A DNA stretch of 30,579 bases, from positions 50,553 through 81,131 of the forward strand of contig DDYT01000062.1 of NCBI GenBank assembly GCA_002348095.1. Direction: 5' to 3'. Each line of letters opens with the position of its first letter. Positions within the stretch are counted from its first letter, which is position 1. This document shows positions 13,868 through 21,226 of this stretch, in pieces. The notes beneath the pieces were generated by a model. It ran no database searches and was not told the origin of the DNA. It worked only from the letters and a program-made list of their open reading frames with translations. This DNA is from Erysipelotrichaceae bacterium UBA2227. Its GTDB lineage: Bacteria > Bacillota_I > Bacilli_A > Erysipelotrichales > Erysipelotrichaceae. Position numbers and translations under genes: made by a program.

Positions 13868-15052
13868 TCAGATGATTTGCATTTCGCGGCCAACTTTTAT
13901 AAACTTATCGACCGCAAAATCCAGTTGTTCTTTCGTATGGATAGCCGAAACCATGACACGGACGCGGCCTTGTCCTTTTGCGACCGTCGGGAATATGATC
14001 GGCGAGACAAAGACGCCCTCACTAAGCAAAGCTTTTGAGAAAGCCATCGTTTTTGCTTCGTCGAACACAAATACCGGCGTGATTGGGGTTTGGGAATGAC
14101 CGATATCAAATCCGGCGGATTTCATTTTATCCTTAAAATAACGGGCATTATTCCAACAGGCAAGTGTATATTTCTCGGATTCGGAAAGCATTTTCACAGC
14201 CTCTAACAGAGCTCCGACGACGGCGGGCGGTAAATAGGTTGAGAAAAGTAACGGACGGGCACGATGAGCCAGCCAGTCTTTCGCTACTTGCTTACAGGCT
14301 ACATATCCGCCGATGACCCCAAAGGCTTTCGATAAAGTGCCGATCGTAAAATCGATCCGGCCGTGCAAATGGAAATGATCCACCGTTCCCCGGCCGCTTT
14401 GACCCAAAACACCGGAACCATGGGCATCATCCACATAAGTAAGACAGTCAAACTCCTCGGCTAATGCAACGATTTGCGGTAATGGAGCAATATCCCCGTC
14501 CATCGAAAAAACACCGTCGGTAATGATCAAAACCTGATTATAGCTTTCTCTTTTCTCCAAAAGTACTTTACGTAAATCTTCCATGTCACAATGCTTATAC
14601 ACTGCCCGGTCTGCTTTGGAAAGCCGTGTACCGTCAATGATCGAAGCATGATTAAGTTCATCGGATACGATCAGATCGCCCGCCTGAGTGATGGCTTGTA
14701 TGACACCGGCATTACAGTTAAAGCCGGACTGAAAAAGCATGACGGCTTCTTCCTTTTTAAACTTCGCCAGTTCCGCTTCCAATTGCTCGTGTATATCCAT
14801 ATTCCCTACGATCGTCTTTACAGCACCTGCACCGACCCCATACTTCTCAATGGCTTCGATCGCTGCTTTTCTCAACCGGGGATGGTTTGCAAATCCCAAG
14901 TAATTATTCGAACAAAGATTGATGACTTTCTTGCCATCGATGATGACTTCGGCTTCATTTGCACTTTCAATGATCGGGATCTTACGGAATACTCCGTCTT
15001 CCTTCAGTTTTGAAACCTGCTCTTGCAGAAAAAGCAAATCATGAACGCTCAT
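13868..15052 (-). CDS. kbl: glycine C-acetyltransferase (2-amino-3-ketobutyrate CoA ligase)
   Basis: A PLP enzyme of the alpha-oxoamine synthase family, 394 residues, which cleaves 2-amino-3-ketobutyrate with CoA to glycine and acetyl-CoA. Visible are CSNNYLGFANHPRL at the N-terminus, VDDAHGSGVLG (D208/H211 at the PLP ring) and GTLSKAFG with the Schiff-base Lys (K242). The C-terminal domain ends with VMVSAIHTKEQLD. Its ATG overlaps the stop of the threonine dehydrogenase gene upstream, which supplies its substrate; that pairing separates it from BioF and HemA relatives. Confidence 0.95.
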   Translation of the reverse strand: MSVHDLLFLQEQVSKLKEDGVFRKIPIIESANEAEVIIDGKKVINLCSNNYLGFANHPRLRKAAIEAIEKYGVGAGAVKTIVGNMDIHEQLEAELAKFKKEEAVMLFQSGFNCNAGVIQAITQAGDLIVSDELNHASIIDGTRLSKADRAVYKHCDMEDLRKVLLEKRESYNQVLIITDGVFSMDGDIAPLPQIVALAEEFDCLTYVDDAHGSGVLGQSGRGTVDHFHLHGRIDFTIGTLSKAFGVIGGYVACKQVAKDWLAHRARPLLFSTYLPPAVVGALLEAVKMLSESEKYTLACWNNARYFKDKMKSAGFDIGHSQTPITPVFVFDEAKTMAFSKALLSEGVFVSPIIFPTVAKGQGRVRVMVSAIHTKEQLDFAVDKFIKVGREMQII

Positions 15053-16110
15053 CAGTCTTCCTCCGGATGGGAAACCATCAGTACGACTTTTCCGCAGTTG
15101 CCGCTTTCCATCAGTTCCATAGCCTGTTCATATTTTTCCCAGGGAAGTTTATGGGTAATGATCTTATCCAGATGAAGACGTCCGCTGTCGATCAAGGCTT
15201 TTACCTGAAACCAAGTTGAAAACATTCTTCTTCCGGTAATTCCGTGAATGGTCAAACCTTTAAAAACGATGTTTCTTCCGACTTCAATCTCCACAGGTTT
15301 TGTGGGAATGCCCAAAATAGAGACTCTTCCGCCATCCTTGACATAACTTAATGCCTGATTTAATGCCAAACCATTACCGGACATTTCACATACGACATCC
15401 ACTCCGGCACCGCCAGTAAGCTGTCGAACTGAGCTGATGACATCCGTATCTTTTGCATTGATGATTGCATCGGCACCCAGTTGTTTTGCCAAGTCGAGCC
15501 GGTAATCATTGATGTCGATTGCAATGACCTTGGCGGCACCGACCGCCTTGGCTACGTCAACGGCCATGATGCCGATCGGGCCGACACCAACCACGGCTAC
15601 GGTTTTTCCGATGATATCCCCGGACAACACCGTATGAACGGCATTTCCCAAAGGCTCCTGAATGCATAACATCTCCGGAGCAACGTTTGGATCGTTAACA
15701 AATGCGTTTGCAGCCGGAATGGCAATGTACTGCGCAAATGCTCCGTCGCGGTCTACTCCGAGGATTTTTGTATATTTGCAAATATGGGCTTGTCCGGTCA
15801 TACAGAACTCACACAATCCGCAGACGATATGTGTTTCAGCGGAAACGATATCTCCGATGCGGATATGACTGACTCTTGAACCGACTTTAACAACTTTTCC
15901 GGCCAGTTCATGACCCATGGTTTGAGGGACGGGGATTCGTGACTGTGCCCAGGCATCCCATTGATAAATGTGAACATCCGTACCACAAACCGAGGTAGCC
16001 AATACCTTAACCAGGATATCATCATCGCCGATGTCCGGAATCGGTTTTTCAATCATCACAGCGCCTTTTTTCGGCTCGATTTTGCTGATCGTGAGCATGT
16101 TATTTTGCAT
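15052..16110 (-). CDS. tdh: L-threonine 3-dehydrogenase
   Basis: A zinc-dependent medium-chain dehydrogenase of 352 residues that oxidises L-threonine to 2-amino-3-ketobutyrate with NAD+. It has catalytic Zn ligands C42 (VCGTDVHIY) and H67/E68 (GHE), structural Zn cysteines C97, C100, C103 and C111, and a Rossmann motif VGVGPIG. The CGTDVHIYQWD stretch is specific to threonine dehydrogenases. The ATG at 16110 has GGAGATG upstream; the open frame further upstream runs through the promoter and is not coding. It is coupled to kbl, forming the classical two-step threonine-to-glycine route. Confidence 0.95.
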   Translation of the reverse strand: MQNNMLTISKIEPKKGAVMIEKPIPDIGDDDILVKVLATSVCGTDVHIYQWDAWAQSRIPVPQTMGHELAGKVVKVGSRVSHIRIGDIVSAETHIVCGLCEFCMTGQAHICKYTKILGVDRDGAFAQYIAIPAANAFVNDPNVAPEMLCIQEPLGNAVHTVLSGDIIGKTVAVVGVGPIGIMAVDVAKAVGAAKVIAIDINDYRLDLAKQLGADAIINAKDTDVISSVRQLTGGAGVDVVCEMSGNGLALNQALSYVKDGGRVSILGIPTKPVEIEVGRNIVFKGLTIHGITGRRMFSTWFQVKALIDSGRLHLDKIITHKLPWEKYEQAMELMESGNCGKVVLMVSHPEED

Positions 16111-16143
16111 GTTTATTTCATCTCCACAGGTTTCTTTGTAATC

Positions 16144-16172
16144 ATTGTACCATAGCAACGAAATTTTTCTAA
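16144..16172 (-). promoter_or_regulatory. promoter of the tdh-kbl operon
   Basis: On the minus strand: TTAGAA (16167-16172), 17 nt, TACAAT (16144-16149) with an extended TGG upstream. Confidence 0.6.
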
Positions 16173-16263
16173 TGATTCCCCGATGAATATTTATGTAAAT
16201 ACTGAAAAGGTCATAAGATATTTTCAATGAAAAAACCCGTTAAAACATCAAAATTCAGGTAAT

Positions 16264-16274
16264 TGTGATAAACT
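16264..16274 (+). promoter_or_regulatory. possible extended -10 for the DUF438 operon
   Basis: TGTGATAAACT. Either GATAAA with an upstream TG or TAAACT could be the -10. There is no convincing -35, so the promoter may need an activator. GAGGTG follows at 16281. Confidence 0.35.
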
Positions 16275-16291
16275 TAAAAAGAGGTGTCCAA

Positions 16292-17458
16292 ATGAAGAAA
16301 ATCGAACGCATTGCACAGTATATCGAACAGATTGCCCAAGGGAATCACACGATGGATTTGTACCGTGAGTATGAAGAAGACATTCTTTCTGTTGAGGCAG
16401 ACGAGTTGTTTACGTTGTTGAATGATCGTATCGTTTTGGGGGAAACCCCCAAGCAGATATTGGTTTATCTTGATCGGCTTATGCATGTCTTTGCCCAATC
16501 ACTTAATCACAATGATTGCCCGATTACTGAAGATTCATTTATCGACCACATGATCAAAGAGAATCAAGCGTTATCTCAACGTCTTGAGAAAATAAAAGTG
16601 CTGTTGACACAAAAAGATTATTTGAGAATAAAGAAAGAACTTTTATCCCGATTTGAAGAACTGCTCGAATTTCATGTGCATTATATTAAGAAAGAAAACA
16701 TCCTGTTTCCGTTGCTTGAGAAAAAAGATGATAAATATGCCGGAGTCTCCATCATGTGGACACTGCACGATCAACTGCGAAATACCTTAAAGGACATCGT
16801 GATTTTACTTAAATCGGTTGATTTCGATCAAAAAGCCTTTATAATGAATGTCGGCCGATACTTTTTTCAGGCCTATGGGCTCATTCAAAAGGAAGAGCTG
16901 ATTTTATACCCGGTGGCACTGAATGTATTGAACCAGTCTGAACATGATCAGATGCGCCAGGAGAGCTTTGAACTAGGATTTGCATTTATTGAACCGCCCA
17001 CACCTGAAAAAACTGAAAAATCGGAGATCTACATCGATGATGTTGACAGCTGGGTCTATCGCAGTGAGACCGGTGAGCTGACCTATGAACAGCTGACCTT
17101 GTTTGTCAATGCTTTGCCCCTCGATTGCACACTGATCGATGAGCACAATAAAGTCCGCTATTTCACCCGTCCCAAAGACCGGATATTTCCTCGTTCACCG
17201 GCGATTATCGGTCGAGATGTGAGAAACTGCCATCCGGCGGACAGTGTCGATGTGGTGAATAAAATCATTGATGCTTTTCGAAACAATCAGCGGGATGTGG
17301 CGACTTTCTGGATCGATATGCGCGGCAAGAAACTTTTGATTCAATACTTCGCTTTACGAAATCGCAACGGGGAATATAAAGGAACGCTCGAAGTCAGTCA
17401 GGACATTACAGAAATACAAGAACTTGAAGGGCAACGGCGTTTACTTCAATGGGAATAG
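16292..17458 (+). CDS. DUF438 / hemerythrin-like / PAS domain sensor protein
   Basis: A cytoplasmic 388-residue multidomain protein. A DUF438 domain covers about residues 1-75. A hemerythrin-like helical bundle (about 80-225) carries candidate iron-binding residues in LEFHVHYIKKENILFPLLE and MWTLHDQLR. A PAS domain with a PAC end (about 255-385) includes FPRSPAIIGRDVRNCHP and GTLEVSQDITE. Family members are putative oxygen, NO or redox sensors. There is no output domain such as a kinase or HTH. The ATG at 16292 follows GAGGTG. It is 12 nt upstream of a permease and shares its transcript, suggesting it controls or reports on that transporter (inference). Confidence 0.88.
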   Translation: MKKIERIAQYIEQIAQGNHTMDLYREYEEDILSVEADELFTLLNDRIVLGETPKQILVYLDRLMHVFAQSLNHNDCPITEDSFIDHMIKENQALSQRLEKIKVLLTQKDYLRIKKELLSRFEELLEFHVHYIKKENILFPLLEKKDDKYAGVSIMWTLHDQLRNTLKDIVILLKSVDFDQKAFIMNVGRYFFQAYGLIQKEELILYPVALNVLNQSEHDQMRQESFELGFAFIEPPTPEKTEKSEIYIDDVDSWVYRSETGELTYEQLTLFVNALPLDCTLIDEHNKVRYFTRPKDRIFPRSPAIIGRDVRNCHPADSVDVVNKIIDAFRNNQRDVATFWIDMRGKKLLIQYFALRNRNGEYKGTLEVSQDITEIQELEGQRRLLQWE

Positions 17459-17470
17459 AAGGAGAATACG

Positions 17471-18748
17471 ATGGATAACTTAAAAACGATTGCACTGATT
17501 TTGTTTCTGGCCTTATATGCCGGTTTACTCATTTATCCGAAATATCGCACATGGCTGGCGCTTTTAGGCGCTGCGATTTTTACAATCTTAGGAATTTCCC
17601 CGTGGACTCAGGTGACTTCGATGATCGATTTCAATGTACTGATGATGATCGGCGGAACGATGGGTATCGTGGCTTTATTCATTGAATCGAAAATGCCGGC
17701 CAAACTGGCGGATATACTGATTGACAGAATGCCCGATGTGCGCTGGGCAGTCATTGTACTGGCCTTATTTGCCGGTGTGATTTCGGCATTTGTCGATAAT
17801 GTGGCAACCGTGCTGATGGTTGCGCCGGTGGCTATGGATATTTCCCGAAAACTGAAAATATCACCGGTAAATATGATCATTGCGATTGCTGTATCGTCCA
17901 ATTTGCAAGGTGCGGCAACCTTGGTCGGGGATACGACTTCCATTTTGCTGGGTGGATATGCCAACATGAACTTCTTGGATTTCTTTGTATATCAGGGCAA
18001 ACCCGGCTTGTTTTGGATCGTTCAGTTAGGAGCGGTTTTAGCTACATCAACCTTGTTATATACTTTCAGAAAGAATAAAGAACCGATCCATCTAGAGGAA
18101 GTTACGGAAGTGAAAGATATGTTTCCGACCTATCTGATATTAGGAATGATCACATTGCTTATTTTTGCTTCATTTATCGAAAACCGTCCGGCTGTCACCA
18201 ACGGGTTTATCTGTATGCTGCTGATGGGTATCGGCTTATTACGAAAATATTTGCGTGAACAGGATTTTACCGGCATTACCGGGGTTCTGCTTCAAATCGA
18301 CGGAGAAACCCTGGGATTGCTCACCGGATTGTTTGTGGTAATTGGAGGAATCAGTGCTGTCGGTGTTATTTCGGACATTAGTAAAGCCTTCGTGTTTCTG
18401 GCAAAGGACAATGTCTTTGTTATTTATACTTTGCTGGTATGGGGGTCGGTATTCTTCTCAGCCTTTATCGATAACATTCCTTATGTGGCAACGATGTTGC
18501 CGGTCGTAGCCTCGATTGCTGCACTGATGAACATCGATCCGACGCTGCTGTATTTTGGTCTTTTGACCGGAGCCACTTTGGGCGGTAATCTTACGCCGAT
18601 CGGAGCATCGGCCAATATCACGGCCATCGGGATCTTACGGAAAGCCGGATATGAACCTAAGACCTCAGAATTTATGAAAATCGGCGTACCGTTCACACTG
18701 ATTGCGGTCACGACCGGATATCTCGTCATTTACTTTTTATTCAGATAA
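17471..18748 (+). CDS. SLC13/ArsB-NhaD-type anion permease
   Basis: An ion-transporter-superfamily permease of 425 residues with about ten to eleven spans and two inverted halves. Half one has FVDNVATVLMVAPVA and the re-entrant SSNLQGAATLVGD; half two has FIDNIPYVATMLPVVA and LGGNLTPIGASANI. The paired D-N and N-x-x-G motifs are conserved across ArsB, NhaD and SLC13 members. The substrate is uncertain: arsenite, Na+/H+, a dicarboxylate or a sulfate-like anion. AAGGAG precedes the ATG. It is the second and last gene of the DUF438 operon. Confidence 0.88.
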   Translation: MDNLKTIALILFLALYAGLLIYPKYRTWLALLGAAIFTILGISPWTQVTSMIDFNVLMMIGGTMGIVALFIESKMPAKLADILIDRMPDVRWAVIVLALFAGVISAFVDNVATVLMVAPVAMDISRKLKISPVNMIIAIAVSSNLQGAATLVGDTTSILLGGYANMNFLDFFVYQGKPGLFWIVQLGAVLATSTLLYTFRKNKEPIHLEEVTEVKDMFPTYLILGMITLLIFASFIENRPAVTNGFICMLLMGIGLLRKYLREQDFTGITGVLLQIDGETLGLLTGLFVVIGGISAVGVISDISKAFVFLAKDNVFVIYTLLVWGSVFFSAFIDNIPYVATMLPVVASIAALMNIDPTLLYFGLLTGATLGGNLTPIGASANITAIGILRKAGYEPKTSEFMKIGVPFTLIAVTTGYLVIYFLFR

Positions 18749-18750
18749 AA

Positions 18751-18775
18751 GCGACCTTGCGGTCGCATTTTTTAT
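18751..18775. terminator. bidirectional intrinsic terminator
   Basis: GCGACC, TTGC, GGTCGC, then ATTTTTT on the plus strand and TTTT on the minus strand. It separates the permease from the convergent AhpF-like operon. Confidence 0.8.
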
Positions 18776-19416
18776 AATGATTCGATTTGAGCCAAGAACT
18801 GCTCAATGGGCTGATTGCCGACTAATTCCAACGTATCATTGATCACGATTTTCGGAACACCGGACACATTGAACTTGTTGGACAGGTCAGAGAATGTCTG
18901 AGCTTCAATCATTTCACCTACGATGTTCTTATTCATCATCGCCAGAACATGCGCTTTCTGCACAGCGCCCGGACAATGCGGGCAGCTCAAGGTAACAAAG
19001 ACCTTAATGTTGACCGGTTTGTCGATTTTTGCGACTCTTTGGGCAAAATCTGCCGGAATATCCTGTCGGACTCCGGACATTTCCAGCAAAGCCGGAATAA
19101 ATGAATTAATTTCATGACCGGCCGGAATACCGTTGAACTTGACTCCCTGATACTCGCCGTTACGGTCAAGCAAGACGAAACTCGGCGTCATTTCGATGTT
19201 ATATTTCTTCGCTTCCTCTATATCTTTATTTAAATCGAGTTTTCTTAAGTGGATTTTATCGCTCAACTCTTCGATTTCTTCCAACAAGCCCATGGTTTCG
19301 GCACAGGAGTAACATTCACCTTCTTCGGTAAATAATACCATCGTGACATCATCCTTCATTTCGGAAAATACTTGGCGTAACTGATCTTGAATTTCTTTGT
19401 TTAGCATTTTTTGCAT
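18772..19416 (-). CDS. two-thioredoxin-fold protein, AhpF N-terminal-domain-like
   Basis: A 214-residue disulfide oxidoreductase with two tandem thioredoxin folds, as in the AhpF N-terminal domain and archaeal PDO. The first fold (about 1-110) has CYSC (C35, C38). The second (about 130-214) has SCPHCPGAVQ (C145, C148) and the cis-proline loop VSGVPKIVIN. The N-terminus (MLNKEIQDQL, then EEIEELSDKI) also follows the AhpF pattern. In AhpF the first fold lacks its CxxC, whereas here it is kept. GGGAGG precedes the ATG. It is encoded 15 nt after an AhpF-type reductase, its likely electron donor; no AhpC is visible nearby. Confidence 0.88.
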   Translation of the reverse strand: MQKMLNKEIQDQLRQVFSEMKDDVTMVLFTEEGECYSCAETMGLLEEIEELSDKIHLRKLDLNKDIEEAKKYNIEMTPSFVLLDRNGEYQGVKFNGIPAGHEINSFIPALLEMSGVRQDIPADFAQRVAKIDKPVNIKVFVTLSCPHCPGAVQKAHVLAMMNKNIVGEMIEAQTFSDLSNKFNVSGVPKIVINDTLELVGNQPIEQFLAQIESL

Positions 19417-19431
19417 ATTGGTTTCCTCCCT

Positions 19432-20409
19432 TTAGAAATTTTGATTGATATACTCATTGGCGCTTAGAGCTGCTTTGGCTCCATCGGCGACCGCAATGAC
19501 GATTTGTTTATAAGCGATTTGGGTGACATCCCCAGCCGCAAACACTCCGGGCAGGCTGGTCATATTCTTCTCATCGACGATGATTTCACCTTTTTCATTG
19601 AGTGAGACGATATCCTTAACCAGAGTGTTGGCTGGCAGATTGCCGATTTCAATGAAAATACCGTCAGCTTCGATGATTCGTTCGGCGAGGGTTTGCTTAT
19701 CCAGTACCCGGATGCCGGTCATACGCTGATCACCGACGATCTCAAGGATTTGCGTCTGAAGAAAGACAGAGATATTTTTCTGACTCAGCATCGCATCAAT
19801 CAGGATCTGATCGGCACGCAGCTGACTGCGATGCACTAAGGTCACCTGATTGGCAAACTTCGCAACATCGATTGCGGCTTCCACGGCCGAGTTTCCGCCT
19901 CCGGCGATGATAACGTTCTTTCCTTTAAACAGCGGAGCGTCACAAATCGCACAATATGCCACCCCGCGATTGGCGTACTCGTTTTCCCCGGGGATATCCA
20001 GTTTTCGGGGTGAAGAGCCGGTTGCGATGATCAACGTTTTGCTTTTGAAAATGCGACCATCGGATAGCCGGGTTTCAAATGTTGATCCGGCTTTTGTCAG
20101 TGAGCTGACCTCGACCTCATCAAGGATGCCGACATCAAGCTCTTTGAGATGTTCGAGATACTTCTCACTCAACGCTTCACCGCTGACCTGTGAGATTCCC
20201 AGATAATTGTCAACCGAAGAGGTATTCAGCAACTGACCGCCGATCCGCTTGGTGATGACGCCGGTCGATAAACCTTTACGTTTGGCATACAACGCTGCAT
20301 TCAATCCGGCCGGTCCGCCGCCGATCACCAACGTGTCATAGGTTTCACCGTGATCCAGTTTTATGGCTTTGCTGGTTTCATTGAAAGAAAAATTAAAGTT
20401 GAAACTCAT
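19432..20409 (-). CDS. AhpF/TrxB-type FAD-dependent disulfide reductase
   Basis: A 325-residue low-molecular-weight thioredoxin-reductase-fold flavoprotein. FAD binding is shown by VIGGGPAG (29-36) and VFAAGDVT near the C-terminus, the redox pair is CAIC (C153, C156), and GGGNSAVEA is the pyridine-nucleotide motif. NRGVAYC, LFKGK and YKQIVIA resemble AhpF more than TrxB. It lacks AhpF's N-terminal thioredoxin domains, which are encoded by the next gene. The ATG at 20409 follows GGAGGG; a slightly longer in-frame start would remove that site. It should pass electrons from NAD(P)H to the two-fold partner. Confidence 0.9.
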   Translation of the reverse strand: MSFNFNFSFNETSKAIKLDHGETYDTLVIGGGPAGLNAALYAKRKGLSTGVITKRIGGQLLNTSSVDNYLGISQVSGEALSEKYLEHLKELDVGILDEVEVSSLTKAGSTFETRLSDGRIFKSKTLIIATGSSPRKLDIPGENEYANRGVAYCAICDAPLFKGKNVIIAGGGNSAVEAAIDVAKFANQVTLVHRSQLRADQILIDAMLSQKNISVFLQTQILEIVGDQRMTGIRVLDKQTLAERIIEADGIFIEIGNLPANTLVKDIVSLNEKGEIIVDEKNMTSLPGVFAAGDVTQIAYKQIVIAVADGAKAALSANEYINQNF

Positions 20410-20432
20410 GAGCAGCCCTCCTTTCAAACATC

Positions 20433-20461
20433 AGTATAAAGGGACACTACTTGAATTTCAA
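20433..20461 (-). promoter_or_regulatory. promoter of the AhpF-like reductase operon
   Basis: On the minus strand: TTGAAA (20456-20461), 17 nt, TATACT (20433-20438). The 17-nt spacer contains the complete left inverted repeat of the RAYT-like element (20441-20455), and the -35 overlaps the stop codon of that gene. Confidence 0.65.
20441..20455 (+). repeat. left inverted repeat of the RAYT-like element
   Basis: GGGACACTACTTGAA, the mate of 21185-21199, with one mismatch. Confidence 0.65.
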
Positions 20462-21144
20462 CGGGTTTGCTCTGATTTTTTTATGATTTTTGAAATGAGT
20501 GATTCGCTGAGACCGTCGAAGAGACTGCCGATCTGTTTCATCGAGCAGTTGGTCTCACGGTGCAACCGAACAATACACGCATTTCGTAGTGATTTGTCTT
20601 TTCTTAAATCATCAATGCAACAGTCATTTTTTAATAACCACTCATTGAGTAAACGGGTAGCTTCTTCGGTATCAGAAGGTTTTTTCCGGTCGGTGATCTC
20701 TATGGGGGTCTGATCGATATTCACCAGCCAATCGAGTGTGTCAGCAACCCTTTGATCATAGAAACAGTAACTGTTAAAGGTTGAGTCTGAGGGGCGGTTA
20801 ATCAATCGGACAGTCGCAGCCACTTCCTCTTTACTGGACAGCGGTGTGCTTTTGAAACGTTGAGTAAAGAGTTTGCCTTCTGCCTTTCGATACAAGGCAT
20901 AAGCAATTGATATCGATGAAACGATATTGGATATATTTTTTTCTTTTACATCCAGAATGAGTTTGAATCCGTAATCGGATAGCAGACAGAATGCATAACA
21001 ATGAAACCCATATTTCTTCTGGGTGTTTTGGATGATGTCAATCATGACCTTGCGGTCAGTGTCATCCCGAAACAACTGAATTTTTGAATGTTGCTCGATT
21101 GAGTAAACCGACGTATTCTGATACTTTCTTGCGATCCGTGCCAT
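20458..21144 (-). CDS. degenerate REP-associated tyrosine transposase-like protein
   Basis: A 228-residue intact ORF of the Y1_Tnp/RAYT type. It begins MARIARKYQNTSVY (family start MxRxAR), has the AFCLLSD strand and the LFTQRFKSTPL segment, and ends in a DnaA-like helix-turn-helix (RLHRETNCSMKQIGSLF). Where active members have the H-V-H metal motif it has YGF (58-60), and where the catalytic R-Y-I/V is expected it has RLI (L114). It is therefore probably unable to cleave DNA but may still bind it. The ATG at 21144 is chosen because the promoter makes a TTG at 21156 lie upstream of the predicted mRNA start. Confidence 0.75.
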   Translation of the reverse strand: MARIARKYQNTSVYSIEQHSKIQLFRDDTDRKVMIDIIQNTQKKYGFHCYAFCLLSDYGFKLILDVKEKNISNIVSSISIAYALYRKAEGKLFTQRFKSTPLSSKEEVAATVRLINRPSDSTFNSYCFYDQRVADTLDWLVNIDQTPIEITDRKKPSDTEEATRLLNEWLLKNDCCIDDLRKDKSLRNACIVRLHRETNCSMKQIGSLFDGLSESLISKIIKKSEQTR

Positions 21145-21160
21145 ATCATCACCCAAAAGA

Positions 21161-21189
21161 AATATAACATAGGCTGAATATTACTTCAA
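21161..21189 (-). promoter_or_regulatory. promoter of the RAYT-like gene
   Basis: On the minus strand: TTGAAG (21184-21189, inside the right inverted repeat), 17 nt, TATATT (21161-21166), then 6 nt to GGGTGAT. Confidence 0.55.
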
Positions 21190-21200
21190 GTAATGTCCCC
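21180..21200 (-). repeat. right inverted repeat with internal palindrome
   Basis: The mate of the left repeat is at 21185-21199. Overlapping it is a perfect palindrome, ATTACTT, C, AAGTAAT (21180-21194), which the left copy lacks. Confidence 0.6.
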
Positions 21201-21226
21201 ATAAAAAGGAACCGGCTGACCGGTTC
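21201..21226 (-). terminator. intrinsic terminator of the DUF853 gene
   Basis: On the minus strand: GAACCGG, TCAG, CCGGTTC, then CTTTTTAT. It begins at the stop codon, just outside the right inverted repeat. Confidence 0.78.

Larger units (their letters stand above)
20441..21200 (-). mobile_element. RAYT-like element with terminal inverted repeats
   Basis: GGGACACTACTTGAA at 20441-20455 matches the reverse complement of 21185-21199 (GGGACATTACTTGAA) at 14 of 15 positions. One RAYT-like ORF lies exactly between them. ATAAA flanks both ends, but in AT-rich sequence this is weak evidence for a target duplication. The pair looks like the ends of a single-gene element or its palindromic recognition sites. 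Confidence 0.55.

Noticed and set aside
13845..13870. Possible terminator after kbl (AGGC-TTTC-GCTT with ATTTG, and TCTGA/TCAGA arms)
   Set aside because: The stem is 4-5 bp with G-T wobbles and no real U-run; not strong enough to annotate.
16111..16227. N-terminal extension of threonine dehydrogenase
   Set aside because: The extension covers the tdh promoter and is not part of the family; ATG 16110 is at the usual position.
13845..16260. Riboswitch or T-box upstream of the tdh-kbl operon
   Set aside because: The leader from the predicted start to the ATG is under 40 nt, too short for such an element, and no terminator hairpin is present.
20436..21205. ATAAA on both sides of the RAYT-like element as a target-site duplication
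   Set aside because: Five AT-rich bases are expected by chance, and Y1 transposases do not normally make target duplications.
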